Positions 8,794-17,374 of a DNA stretch of 55,657 nt are shown here, piece after piece. Within the stretch, counting starts at the first letter, position 1. Each line of letters starts with the position of its first letter. The notes beneath the pieces were generated by a model. The model saw nothing but the letters and a program-made list of their open reading frames with translations. It ran no database searches and was not told the DNA's origin. The stretch is from Heyndrickxia camelliae (GTDB taxonomy: Bacteria; Bacillota; Bacilli; Bacillales; Bacillaceae_C): positions 1-55,657 of the forward strand of contig NZ_PIQO01000024.1 of NCBI RefSeq assembly GCF_002844575.1. Direction: 5' to 3'. The position numbers were made by a program, and so were the translations under genes.

Positions 8794-9240
8794 TCATAAT
8801 AACGGTTTGCAACAAACAGAAGACTTTGACATAGCATCGTTTAACAGTTTAACTGACTTAATAACCATATCTTGTTCAAACTCACTCATATTTGCAAACA
8901 CTTCATTAAGATATTCGTTCATTTCAGCATCTATTTTAGCTGCCACATAATTCCCTTGTGTAGTTAAGCTTAGTTGTGAAACCCTTCTATCTTCTGGAAG
9001 TGGTGTTTTAAAAACCAGTTCCATCTTGACTAAAGTTTGAATTTGCCGACTAAAAGTGGTTATATCCATACCAAGAGAATCTGCAACTTCTTGCATAGAT
9101 GGTTTTTCTTTACGAAGCAGTTCATAAAGGATATGGCTTTGTACTAGTGATAATTCAGTTCCGCCAACTTGACAACAATTTTTATTTAAAAGTCCAAATC
9201 GTCTTGTCATAATTTGAAACATTTCTCTAAGGTCTTCCAT
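8794..9240 (-). CDS. MarR-family regulator with paired cysteines
   Basis: 148 residues, the standard MarR winged-helix size. The recognition region is MQEVADSLGMDITTFSRQIQTL, and the wing is KTPLPEDRRVSQLSLT. Two vicinal Cys pairs stand out: Cys22-Cys23 in KNCCQ and Cys143-Cys144 in SVCCKPLL at the C terminus. Paired cysteines are a common way to bind As(III) or to sense thiol oxidation. With matching operators before itself and before arsI, an arsenic-responsive autoregulated repressor is the simplest reading. That role is inference; the family is secure. Confidence 0.88.
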   Translation of the reverse strand: MEDLREMFQIMTRRFGLLNKNCCQVGGTELSLVQSHILYELLRKEKPSMQEVADSLGMDITTFSRQIQTLVKMELVFKTPLPEDRRVSQLSLTTQGNYVAAKIDAEMNEYLNEVFANMSEFEQDMVIKSVKLLNDAMSKSSVCCKPLL

Positions 9241-9258
9241 AATTTCACCTCTAAATTA

Positions 9259-9289
9259 TTTATACTCCTATTATTTGCAATTTGCAACT
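9259..9289 (-). promoter_or_regulatory. Sigma-A promoter and operator of the marR-like gene
   Basis: Minus 35 TTGCAA (9287-9282), a 17-base spacer and minus 10 TATAAA (9264-9259) on the minus strand. The operator-like ATTTGCAATTTGCAACT (9273-9289) overlaps the minus 35 box and recurs before arsI. A repressor bound there would block RNA polymerase. Confidence 0.7.
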
Positions 9290-9468
9290 ATTTTAATAAA
9301 GATTTTTTAAATCTTATTATTATTGGTTATAGGAAAAATGTTTAGATATGGATTTTTAAAACAGCATGGCTTGAGAATACTTACGTGAAAAAGGTAGAGA
9401 AAAATAAGTGAAACCTTATAGCTAAGATGTTGTAAATATTTGTGATAGATGAAGTCATAATTGAATAT

Positions 9469-9507
9469 CGTTTGTGAAGTAATGTATTTAAACTATCGGG
9501 GGCATTA
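9469..9507. repeat. TAACGGG-type half-site, copy E
   Basis: GTTTGTGAAGTAATGTATTT followed by AAACTATCGGGGGCATTAG. It matches the tail of copy D (about 4250-4290). No hairpin accompanies it. Confidence 0.4.
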
Positions 9508-9571
9508 GCTCAATAAGAACAGTGAATTTTGACGTCAAAAAACGCTCGGATAAGGTGGTTACCTCCCAAAG

Positions 9572-9752
9572 TTAGATTTCTAAATAAGAAGCATCTTTGT
9601 TTAGCATCAATGACTTGTAATCATATCTATTAATGTATAGTTGTCTGGCTGCCGATATTATATTTTTTCCTAATGATCCATATCCAATGTTGCCAGCTAA
9701 ATATATACTCGGTGACGAGCTTCATTTTGAATGGTTCACTATATTTGGCCAT
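9572..9752 (-). pseudogene. IS3-family OrfA remnant
   Basis: On the minus strand an ATG at 9752, with AGGAGGTG upstream, reads MAKYSEPFKMKLVTEYI. After a one-base shift it continues LAGNIGYGSLGKKYNIGSQT, the helix-turn-helix of an IS150-type OrfA. It ends within about 60 codons and no OrfB follows. Confidence 0.7.
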
Positions 9753-10384
9753 AAAAACACCTCCTAAAGTCAGATTAGTTACTTTTAACTTTCAGGGGTC
9801 GGTACCTAATCCTGAGCTTTATTTGCTTATTTATATTGCTAATTTGTTGTGAGAACATATTTATTTTGACCTTATCTTTAGAACATTCGCTGAAAGATAC
9901 TGGACCAATGTTGTGTAGCTGCAAAAAGATATCAGCCTTTTTCAGTTCTATAAAAGAGCTGGCATTCCTGTTATAGTGTACTTAACCATAAATAACCGTA
10001 AGGAGGGGGAGGGAACAACTAAATATTAGCTAGATAGCAGGATTGAATATGGAAGCATGTCAATATATGAGAATAGAAAAAAACTTGGTGGATATTAAGA
10101 CTGATAACAGTATTTCCCCCTGAGAGGAAGTGGAATGGGATTGGAATAATGATTTAAAAGTGTAGTTTATTGTTTTTTTTTTTTAACATGAATCAGAATT
10201 AAGTTATAAAATGTTGGGATAGTGAAAAGTCTATGCTGTTAATTTGTAACAGATTAAAAATAACGTTGTTTAAAATGATTGAGTTTAAGACGCATGATGT
10301 GCATAAGATCTATATACTGTATGATTGAATTATTGGATCAGGTTATAGAATTAATTCTATATCAAAATTTAGGAGGATGTAGTA
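9753..10384. other. Non-coding, decayed sequence
   Basis: About 630 bases with no supported gene. It holds a 14-base T run near 10172-10185. The last 15 bases carry AGGAGG for the next gene. Confidence 0.4.
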
Positions 10385-10735
10385 ATGAAGGTCAAACGAA
10401 TTGTTGCCAATGTTGAGACTCATGATATATCTAAAGCAAAGTACTTTTACGGGGAAGTGCTCGGACTTGATCAACTGATGGATATGGGATTTATTGCAAC
10501 TTACGGTTCGCATGAGAAAATGGAAACTCAAATTAGCTTTGCTTCTGAAGGCGGTTCAGGGACACCAGTGCCGGACTTTTCAATTGAAGTTGATGATCTC
10601 GATATTGCACTAACTCGCATAAAAAAAGCAGAGATTCCAATTGAGTATGGACCAATTGAGGAACCATGGGGGGTTAGACGTTTTTATGTAAAAGATCCCT
10701 TCGGTAAGCTTATTAATATTCTTAGTCATCTTTGA
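10385..10735 (+). CDS. VOC-superfamily (glyoxalase-like) protein
   Basis: 116 residues, two beta-alpha-beta-beta-beta units. The first is VKRIVANVETHDISKAKYFYGEVLGL. The second contains PDFSIEVDDLDIALTRIKKAEI and ends WGVRRFYVKDPFGKLINIL, the usual VOC C-terminal box. The residue in the position of the first metal ligand is Asn9 rather than His, so it may not be a typical glyoxalase. AGGAGGATG precedes the ATG. It is monocistronic. The substrate is unknown; binding or resistance roles are common in this family. Confidence 0.85.
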   Translation: MKVKRIVANVETHDISKAKYFYGEVLGLDQLMDMGFIATYGSHEKMETQISFASEGGSGTPVPDFSIEVDDLDIALTRIKKAEIPIEYGPIEEPWGVRRFYVKDPFGKLINILSHL

Positions 10736-10759
10736 GATAAGAGAAGAACCAATCTATGA

Positions 10760-10911
10760 GAAGGACATAATGCAACGCAGCTGGTATCTAGATTAAGTGG
10801 AAGTCCTAATGTTCCAAGTTTCAGTCGTGTTCAAACTCCAACATTATCAATGGACAAACACATCGAAAACTTTTCGAGTACAGTTCATTACTCAATATGT
10901 GCAAAGGATAG
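10760..10911 (+). pseudogene. Unidentified reading-frame remnant
   Basis: An open frame after a TGA reads NATQLVSRLSGSPNVPSF and then RVQTPTLSMDKHIENFSSTV, ending at the stop at 10909-10911. The composition looks protein-like, but there is no start codon or ribosome site. It is probably the end of a deleted gene. I do not recognise the family. Confidence 0.3.
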
Positions 10912-11028
10912 GTAAGGTTCAAAATTCAAACTTTATTTCAAAGCTACACGTTTTGTATATGTCTAGATAAGTGACCAAAAATTAATGTACTAAATCCATG
11001 TAATCCTTAAGTAAAAAAATTTGAACTA

Positions 11029-11078
11029 GGTCGAAGGAAAATCGGATGAATCCTGGTTTCCCTTCGATCTTTTTTTAT
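11029..11078 (+). terminator. Orphan terminator-like hairpin
   Basis: GGTCGAAGGAAAA pairs with TTTCCCTTCGATC and is followed by TTTTTTT. No intact gene lies just upstream, so it probably belonged to the remnant at 10760-10911. Confidence 0.6.
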
Positions 11079-11192
11079 ATAGATCGCAGATTGTGAAGAG
11101 ATCCCACCTAAACTAAAGTGAAATAACAGCTATATAACAAGAATCTGAATGAATTAGTAAAAAATACATACCATAAACTTCGAGGTGGTATT

Positions 11193-11660
11193 ATGAAAAA
11201 AATAAATTTATTACAAATAACATTGTTAATTCTACCTTGGCTAACGGTTCCGTTCTTAGGTAGAAGTTCATTTAAAAAATATGTTCCATCAGCCATTTTT
11301 ATATGTACTGTTACAGCAGCTTTAGATTTATTCGGAGAAAGGAAAAAATGGTGGCGATTTTATAAAGGTATGTCTTATGTAAAAAGTATGAACTTTTTTA
11401 ATTGGGGTCCTTACTTTGTTTCAAGTCTTTGGATGTTAAAAATGACTTATGGAAAATTCCCATTATATATAATTTCTAATACGATACTACATATTTGTTT
11501 TATCTATTTAGGTGGATTAACACTATTAAATCGTTATAAAATTGCTTCCTTAGTAAAATTAACAAAATTCCAATACTTAGTAATCGATTTTATAAGGGCC
11601 ATAATCCTTTATGGTTTTCAATGTATAACGAATAACACCAAAAAACTTTCTAATGAATAA
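11193..11660 (+). CDS. Hypothetical integral membrane protein
   Basis: 155 residues with about four hydrophobic helices (residues about 8-23, 31-45, 67-84 and 90-110, with a possible fifth near the C terminus). GAGGTGG lies upstream of the ATG. The sequence ERKKWWRFYKG follows the second helix. Its length and helix layout match the protein at 13409-13897, so the two may be distant paralogues. I do not recognise a function. Repeat copy G follows its stop. Confidence 0.65.
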   Translation: MKKINLLQITLLILPWLTVPFLGRSSFKKYVPSAIFICTVTAALDLFGERKKWWRFYKGMSYVKSMNFFNWGPYFVSSLWMLKMTYGKFPLYIISNTILHICFIYLGGLTLLNRYKIASLVKLTKFQYLVIDFIRAIILYGFQCITNNTKKLSNE

Positions 11661-11698
11661 TATAAAAGGGATATTGTGAATTAATTTAATGAAAGTAA

Positions 11699-11757
11699 AG
11701 AGGGCATTTCTATAATGAGGGATGCTTTTTCTTATTGTACAAACGGGGGCACAATCA
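11699..11757. repeat. TAACGGG hairpin repeat, copy G
   Basis: AGAGGGCATTTC, then GGGATGCTTTTTCTTATTG and TACAAACGGGGGCACAATC. It matches the block order of copy A, and the imperfect GCAT / ATGC hairpin with T run would end the membrane-protein gene. Confidence 0.5.
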
Positions 11758-12086
11758 TTTTTTGTTGAAACATAAATGATAATTGAAACCTCCATAATAC
11801 AGGCAACGTATAGGAAACATAGAGATTAGAGATGTCGAGTCAGAATAGTAATCTAGTATTTATAATTCATTGCGCGTATAAAAAAGAAAGTTACATTATG
11901 TAAGCAAGAGGGGAATATATGAGGAAAACAATGCTAGTTTTTGGATTAATGCCTTATTAATGGAATTAGGAACCATGTTGTAAGTCCTTCTATAACAAAA
12001 AAAGTACTGTGTTTAAGACAAGTTGTCCACAAATGTTCCCCGTAAAAATTAGATAGTTGAATAATCAAGCGTGGAGAGTGAAAGTA
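11758..12086. other. Intergenic, no gene seen
   Basis: About 330 bases with stops in all frames. A short start-like sequence at 11909-11960 (AAGAGGGGAATATATGAGG) opens a frame of only about a dozen codons and is not a convincing gene. Confidence 0.35.
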
Positions 12087-12413
12087 ATGAGGGTACTGCG
12101 GGATTTTACAAGGGTACTATTAGAGTTCATAAGAACGGTTTTTTTACTCATAATTTTTTATTTGCTTTTAGGCAAAACAATTGCTTTAATCTACCAAAAA
12201 TTAGGGACAAAAGATTCAATTACTTATGGAATAATGATGGTAATTTCAATTTTAATTTTATTTACTGTTTTATATCGAAATAAACTGCAATTTAGTGGAT
12301 GGTATAAAGGTGATGTTAATGAAAAACTCTCCAAAACATTGACAAAATGGCTTATCTCAATTGCACTATTAATATTGTCATTACCTCCTGTCCTAAGTTT
12401 CTTATTCCAATAA
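12087..12413 (+). CDS. Small hypothetical membrane protein
   Basis: 108 residues from the ATG at 12087, chosen because GGAGAGTGAAAG lies just upstream; an in-frame TTG at 12057 has no ribosome site. Three hydrophobic helices are visible (residues about 12-33, 43-61 and 86-105), with the basic N terminus MRVLRDFTR. No known family is recognised. It sits in a run of unknown membrane or secreted proteins. Confidence 0.55.
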   Translation: MRVLRDFTRVLLEFIRTVFLLIIFYLLLGKTIALIYQKLGTKDSITYGIMMVISILILFTVLYRNKLQFSGWYKGDVNEKLSKTLTKWLISIALLILSLPPVLSFLFQ

Positions 12414-12550
12414 TGATGGCGATCGCTCATAGAAAACCACCATTCGAAAAAAATTACTAACGTGAATTAAAGAATTATATTATGTGGAAGAAAAGCTTTT
12501 AGTATTTTGCCGAATAATACATTTTCCATTTACTAAATTGGGGTGATATA

Positions 12551-12955
12551 TTGAAGAAAATAATATTTTTAACTTGTTTTTCACTACTTTTTTTAACAAG
12601 TTGTTCTCAAGTTGTTAGTATGCATAACAAAGGATTAGAGAAATCTATTCGTTCTGCTATAGAGGAAAAAAACGTGACGGAAATAGATTTTAATTCTCTA
12701 ACGGAATTCGATTGGGATAAAGCTTACCTAATAACTCCTTACTCTAATCAACAAACCATAAATAAGCAATTGGGAGTTAAATTTAAAGATCCATCTAATA
12801 TACATTCTCGAGATGATATATACTTGCTTGTATTTTTATATAAAAATAAAGTAGTTCAGTATATTGAAATCCCAACTAAATATGGGCAGTTGATGCTTGG
12901 AAGCAAAGATGGTTATACGCCGTCAAATGCAATCATAAGGATACAAAAAAATTAG
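12551..12955 (+). CDS. Small hypothetical lipoprotein
   Basis: 134 residues from a TTG start, preceded by TGGGGTGAT. The signal MKKIIFLTCFSLLFLTSC carries a lipobox with the modified Cys at 18, so it should be anchored to the outer face of the membrane. The mature part has no recognised domain, but the pattern KAYLITPYSNQQTINKQLG resembles small Bacillus lipoproteins of unknown role. It is flanked by unknown membrane-protein genes. Confidence 0.75.
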   Translation: MKKIIFLTCFSLLFLTSCSQVVSMHNKGLEKSIRSAIEEKNVTEIDFNSLTEFDWDKAYLITPYSNQQTINKQLGVKFKDPSNIHSRDDIYLLVFLYKNKVVQYIEIPTKYGQLMLGSKDGYTPSNAIIRIQKN

Positions 12956-13408
12956 TAAATTAATACTAAATGTACATCGTATAAAGAGGTCTCTTATTTC
13001 TGACATGTCAATTGCAAAATCTTTTAAATCAATTGTAAACCACTTTCTTAATCCTTTCTCAATGAAGAAAGGACTTTTTTATTTGGATTGCGGTAGTCGT
13101 TGTAAAAAAATATAGCTTTGGTGTTTATTAAAGAGTTTATATTAAGGTGTAATTTTCCATAAAATGAAAAAATATGTTCGTTACTAAATGCATTTTCCTC
13201 TCATTTATTGCTCAAAAACTGCAATACTTTACGTTGATTAGAAGCCTTTTATTTTTATTTACATTACCAAGAAGTGAAATTAATTAATAGGACCGTTTTG
13301 TTAGCTTTCGTTTAAAAAAGTGACTAAAAAAGCCTACAGGTATTAAAGATTAGTTTTGGGTAATATAAGAATATCGTATTGCATCAACAAATGAGAGGAT
13401 GTTAATGA
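12956..13408. other. Intergenic region with a terminator
   Basis: About 450 bases. A hairpin at 13051-13083 (TCCTTTCT / AGAAAGGA, then TTTTTTAT) probably ends the lipoprotein transcript about 95 bases downstream. The rest is AT-rich with no gene. Confidence 0.55.
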
Positions 13409-13897
13409 GTGGAGAAAAAATTGTTAAACTTCTTACTAGCAGTTTGTATTGCTTCATTTCCATTTTTATTCAAGGGACCAAAAATGAGAGAAAATCTTTT
13501 GATTTTTTCCTCAAAGGGTGTTATAGCTACTTTAATTGATGCTTATGTTGTTGGAAAACAAAAACTTGAATATCCAGTTCGTCCTCTTCCGAAAATTTTT
13601 AAAACGAATATCATTTATGACATGTTATTTTTCCCCATTTTAAGTGTTATATGGGTGAAAATCTCGTATAATGACAATTTTGGTAAAATTTTATTAAAGA
13701 GTTTGATTTTTAGTGTTCCAATGAGTATTGGGCAATGGTATATGGAAAGAAACACTGGATTATTCAAATGGAAAAAATGGTCACCTTTCCATACATTTGT
13801 CAGTGTCAGTTTTACTTTATTTACGATTAGAGGGTTAGTTGGCCTAATGAAAATATTAGATAAGTTCAAAGGTAAGCAAGATATAACCGAATCTTAA
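13409..13897 (+). CDS. Hypothetical integral membrane protein
   Basis: 162 residues from a GTG start; GAGAGGATG lies upstream and the nearby ATG is out of frame. About four hydrophobic helices are seen, with the charged motif QWYMERNTGLFKWKKWSPF before the last one. It resembles the gene at 11193-11660 in size and layout (PFL near the N terminus, a short charged loop, then paired helices). It may belong to the CBO0543-type membrane family found in spore formers, but I cannot confirm that. Confidence 0.6.
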   Translation: MEKKLLNFLLAVCIASFPFLFKGPKMRENLLIFSSKGVIATLIDAYVVGKQKLEYPVRPLPKIFKTNIIYDMLFFPILSVIWVKISYNDNFGKILLKSLIFSVPMSIGQWYMERNTGLFKWKKWSPFHTFVSVSFTLFTIRGLVGLMKILDKFKGKQDITES

Positions 13898-14212
13898 TGG
13901 TTGATACTCAGGAGTTCTTTTTTGAGGCTTTGCTCAACAGCTAAATGTGCAATTTTATAAACTTGAATAGTTTATTTAACCAAGGTTTAGTTTTCTTGGG
14001 GGAAATAAAAGATGCTGCAGCAGTCAGATTAGCAATATAAATTAGACTATGAAGATTCTTAAATTAAGTATTCTAATAACTATTTAGTAAAGTTTTTCAT
14101 GTTCAATTTATCCAACCGTCAAAATTTCCAAACGATAGAGTGCGAATAAGCGGGGTTAAAATAAGGTCTTTTCCTAAAAATAGAAATGCCATAGTCAAAA
14201 GACTACAGCACC
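13898..14212. other. Intergenic region with the tcyC terminator
   Basis: About 315 bases between convergent genes. On the minus strand a hairpin with core TAGTC-TTTT-GACTA, followed by a T-rich stretch, lies at about 14180-14210 just after the tcyC stop. No gene is seen. Confidence 0.5.
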
Positions 14213-14947
14213 TTACTGAATCATATTTAAAAATTTCCGAGTTCGTTCTTCTTTGGGATTGGTGAAAATCTCTTCCGGCTTGTTGCGTTCCACAACGACG
14301 CCTCCATCCATGAAAATGACTTCATCGGCTGCTTCACGAGCAAACCGCATTTCATGGGTGACGACAATCATCGTCATACCTTCCTGAGCGAGATCCTTCA
14401 TGACCTTTAACACCTCGCCGACAAGTTCCGGGTCAAGCGCCGATGTCGGTTCATCAAAGAGCATGACTTCCGGTTCCATGGCTAATGCACGGGCAATCCC
14501 GACACGTTGCTGTTGACCTCCTGAAAGCTGGGCGGGATAATAGTCCATTTTATCCTCAAGTCCTACTTTATTTAACAGGGACTGTGCCTTTTTACGGGCA
14601 GTATCCTTATGTTCCTTTTTTACTATCATCGGACCCTCCATGACGTTCTCGAGGGCTGTTTTATGTGGAAAGAGATTATAACTTTGAAACACCATTCCTG
14701 TTAATCGTCGAAACGATGCAATTGTACTTTTTGCAACCGGCTTGGAGAAATCAAAGCTCTTCCCTTCTATGGAAATAACCCCTTTTGTCGGAGTTTCTAG
14801 CACATTTAAACAGCGCAGCATTGTAGTTTTGCCAGAACCGGACGGACCGATGACAACAACGACTTTGCCTTTTTCCACCTCAAGGTCGATCCCTTTTAAA
14901 ACCTCTAATGACCCGAATTGTTTATATAATCCCTTTATTGAAATCAT
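14213..14947 (-). CDS. tcyC: Cystine-type amino-acid ABC transporter ATPase
   Basis: 244 residues. Walker A is GPSGSGKTT (34-42), the signature is [15 protein letters not shown], and Walker B is [13 protein letters not shown], followed by the switch His in VTHE. This is the polar amino-acid uptake ATPase type (GlnQ/TcyC). It is the last gene of a three-gene minus-strand operon, binding protein-permease-ATPase, like B. subtilis tcyABC. AAAGGAG precedes the ATG. Cystine is the best guess because the binding protein resembles TcyA, but another polar amino acid is possible. Confidence 0.88.
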   Translation of the reverse strand: MISIKGLYKQFGSLEVLKGIDLEVEKGKVVVVIGPSGSGKTTMLRCLNVLETPTKGVISIEGKSFDFSKPVAKSTIASFRRLTGMVFQSYNLFPHKTALENVMEGPMIVKKEHKDTARKKAQSLLNKVGLEDKMDYYPAQLSGGQQQRVGIARALAMEPEVMLFDEPTSALDPELVGEVLKVMKDLAQEGMTMIVVTHEMRFAREAADEVIFMDGGVVVERNKPEEIFTNPKEERTRKFLNMIQ

Positions 14948-15007
14948 GGTAAAACTCCTTTTAGCTTAAACATTACGAACAGGTGTGGCTTCCTAATTCA
15001 GATATGT

Positions 15008-15706
15008 TTAGGATGTATAGCGGTCCAGCCTTTTTTCAACCCATTGCTGGAGAATGGAAAGGAAGAAACAAATCACCCAATAAATGAGCGCGGCTTCGGA
15101 ATAAACCAATAAAAATTCATAGTTTCTAGAAGCAATTTCCTGGGCGCGGCGGAACATTTCCGTTACAAGCACAAGCGATGCAAGTGAGGTATCCTTTACA
15201 AGACTAATGAATGAATTGGATAATGGCGGTATCGATACCCTGGCGGCTTGCGGCAAAATGATTCTCCTCAATGCCTGTGTATACGACATGCCAATCGAAT
15301 AAGCTGCCTCCCATTGCCCCTTTGGTGTGGAAACAATGGCAGCACGGATAATTTCAGAGGCATATGCCCCGACACTGAGTGAAAAACCAATAATTGCTGA
15401 AATAAATGGATCAAGTGTTACTCCAAGGTTCGGCAGTCCGTAGAAAATAATAAACAGCTGAACTAATAATGGGGTTCCGCGGATGATGGAAACGTAGACG
15501 CGGGCGATTCCCCGGAATATTTTAATATGTGAAATCCGTCCGAGTGCTGTTAATACAGCTAAAATTAATCCCACGATAAATGAGATAATCGTTAATGGAA
15601 TGGTGTACGTAACAGCACCCTCCAACATGGGTTGGAGGGAGGTTTTGGCAATATCCATTAACTTTGCTACACGTTCCGGATCAGAAAAAATACTATTTAA
15701 GTACAT
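15008..15706 (-). CDS. tcyB: Cystine-type amino-acid ABC transporter permease
   Basis: 232 residues from the ATG at 15706, close to B. subtilis TcyB. A longer frame from 15754 would run far into tcyA. It has five or so membrane helices and the inner-membrane permease box [26 protein letters not shown] that docks the ATPase. The start overlaps the last 14 bases of tcyA, which suggests translational coupling. It forms the membrane channel with TcyC. Confidence 0.88.
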   Translation of the reverse strand: MYLNSIFSDPERVAKLMDIAKTSLQPMLEGAVTYTIPLTIISFIVGLILAVLTALGRISHIKIFRGIARVYVSIIRGTPLLVQLFIIFYGLPNLGVTLDPFISAIIGFSLSVGAYASEIIRAAIVSTPKGQWEAAYSIGMSYTQALRRIILPQAARVSIPPLSNSFISLVKDTSLASLVLVTEMFRRAQEIASRNYEFLLVYSEAALIYWVICFFLSILQQWVEKRLDRYTS

Positions 15707-16520
15707 TTTCACCAAACCATTTCTTAGAGATTTTGTCGTACGTGCCGTCATCAATCATATCTTTTAATGCCTTGTTTACCGCATCAACAAGAGTATTAGA
15801 GTCCTTTCTGAACATAAAGGCGCTTTGTGATGCATCTTTGCTGGTTGCCGCAACCTTAATTGGAGCATCTGGCTTTTGCTTTTTATAGTCTAGGTATGAA
15901 ATTTTATCATTAATGGTAACATCTACACGTTTTTGAGCGAGTAGTTCAACGGCCTGTTGGAAGCCTTCTACACCGACGATATTCGCTCCATACTTTTTCG
16001 CAATATCTGCGTAGTTACTAGTTAATGATTGAGCTGAATTCAATCCTTTAATGTCTTCAAATGTTTTTACTTTATTGTTACCGCTCTGAGTTATTAACAC
16101 AGCAGCTGATGTAATATAAGGAGAAGAGAAATCATATTTTTCTTGACGGTCTGGGCGGATTCCTACTTCATTTGAAATCATGTCAAAACGCTTCGCATCA
16201 AGACCAGCAAACATTGCATCCCATTGGGTTTCTTTGAATTCTGCCTTTACGCCAAGCCGCTTTGCCACTTCTTTAGCAAGCTCCACATCAAAGCCTGTTA
16301 ACGTTCCTTTATCATCATGGAAAGTAAACGGAGGATACGTCCCTTCTGTTCCGATAACCAGTTTGCCGTCGTCTTTAATTTTTTTCAATAAATCCGCCGA
16401 CTGATTATTATTTGTCTTTTTTGTATCGTTATTTGCTTTGCTATTATCGTTTGTCCCGCAAGCAGTTAACACGAACATAAAGCTTAATACAAGAGCTAAT
16501 ATAACGGTTAGTTTTTTCAA
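15693..16520 (-). CDS. tcyA: Cystine-type substrate-binding lipoprotein
   Basis: 275 residues. The signal peptide ends in lipobox LTAC with Cys21, so it is a membrane-anchored extracellular binding protein. The family-3 solute-binding motif [20 protein letters not shown] is present, and also [17 protein letters not shown] and the end [11 protein letters not shown], which match TcyA closely. It is the first gene of the operon, with a good sigma-A promoter upstream. Confidence 0.88.
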   Translation of the reverse strand: MKKLTVILALVLSFMFVLTACGTNDNSKANNDTKKTNNNQSADLLKKIKDDGKLVIGTEGTYPPFTFHDDKGTLTGFDVELAKEVAKRLGVKAEFKETQWDAMFAGLDAKRFDMISNEVGIRPDRQEKYDFSSPYITSAAVLITQSGNNKVKTFEDIKGLNSAQSLTSNYADIAKKYGANIVGVEGFQQAVELLAQKRVDVTINDKISYLDYKKQKPDAPIKVAATSKDASQSAFMFRKDSNTLVDAVNKALKDMIDDGTYDKISKKWFGENVLK

Positions 16521-16563
16521 TGATAAAACCCCCTAATTCCGATTGTTTTTCTTGGACTTCTCT

Positions 16564-16593
16564 ATCCTATTGCAATCATTTATTCTCTGTCAA
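16564..16593 (-). promoter_or_regulatory. Sigma-A promoter of the tcyABC operon
   Basis: On the minus strand, TTGACA (16593-16588), an 18-base spacer and TAGGAT (16569-16564), about 45 bases before the tcyA start. No T-box, S-box or CymR-like site was recognised nearby. Confidence 0.6.
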
Positions 16594-16649
16594 TAAAAAA
16601 GGTGTGAAAAATGGTGAATTTAGTGTATCCTGTTTAAAAATTTCATGAG

Positions 16650-16687
16650 GAAAAACCTACCAGAAAGTTTCCTGGTAGGTTTTTAGC
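16650..16687. terminator. Strong hairpin with T runs on both sides
   Basis: AAACCTACCAGAAA pairs with TTTCCTGGTAGGTTT, and the sequence could terminate from either direction. It lies upstream of the tcyA promoter, so it insulates that operon rather than attenuating it. Confidence 0.65.
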
Positions 16688-16802
16688 ATTATGCCACTTC
16701 TGTTTCCCTGTCCAACTGCAGCTTCTGATTCAAAAACGGACCGCAGAATAGGATATCCCTCACTAACATCAACATATCGTAGTTGTTTCAAATCCTGAAT
16801 CC

Positions 16803-16915
16803 TTAACTTGATGGATAGATAAAAAAATTATTGCCGTTTTTGACCATATCCCTCACAACGAGTGCATTCTTTTTAACGCTCTTCGAATGCGTATTACCAC
16901 GTTTCTCTATCATTA
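16803..16915 (-). pseudogene. IS110-family transposase remnant 3
   Basis: A short minus-strand piece reads EKRGNTHSKSVKKNALVVR and continues DMVKNGNNFFIYPSS before a stop. This is the middle of an IS110 transposase; the parallel segment in remnant 1 reads KENRNNTQSK with YYSFVRPSS. Nothing else of the element is clear. Confidence 0.65.
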
Positions 16916-17280
16916 TAACTTTAAAAATCTATTCCTCCAGTCCTCTGTAAGGGATTTACAATGAAGACCGAAATATAACAGATATAGTATGAGAAATGAT
17001 TAACATGGTGAAGAATCGTTATACAAAAGGCCTCCTTTATAATGCCCGGGTGTCTCTATTCAATTTAAAACCTCTCTCTGGATAATACTTTCTTAGTTTA
17101 ACGAGATACTGGGTTTATCCTAATAACTTAGCTAAAGTTCCTCTATTCATACCACAGCGATTGGGTTGTCAAAAAGGTCCATTTTAGGGCGAATTTCTAC
17201 TAAGCTAAAAATTCCAAGATAACCATATTCTTGGTTTTTTATTTTATTGATTTAGGTAAAAAACCAATTTTCAGACTGCC
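16916..17280. other. Decayed intergenic stretch
   Basis: Reading pieces on the minus strand near 17040-17200 (VEIRPKMDLFDNPIAVV, with stops around them) look protein-derived, but I cannot assign them. There is no intact gene. Confidence 0.35.
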
Positions 17281-17290
17281 CTTATATTTT

Positions 17291-17343
17291 TAAGGTTTAT
17301 GTAAGGTTTAGATTAAAACCATGTAAGGTTAGACCAGTATACT
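17291..17343 (+). promoter_or_regulatory. Direct-repeat promoter of the Bce-type transporter
   Basis: TAAGGTTTA (17291), GTAAGGTTTA (17301) and GTAAGGTTAG (17323) form direct repeats; the outer pair are 22 bases apart, two helical turns. A good minus 10 TATACT (17338-17343) has no matching minus 35 box. This layout fits activation by an OmpR-type response regulator, such as the one encoded downstream. Confidence 0.65.
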
Positions 17344-17374
17344 CTGATTTGTAGTTATTAAGGAGGACTTTTAA

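Noticed and set aside
16650-16687. tcyA leader attenuator
   Set aside because: The hairpin is upstream of the TTGACA/TAGGAT promoter, so it is not in the tcyA transcript.
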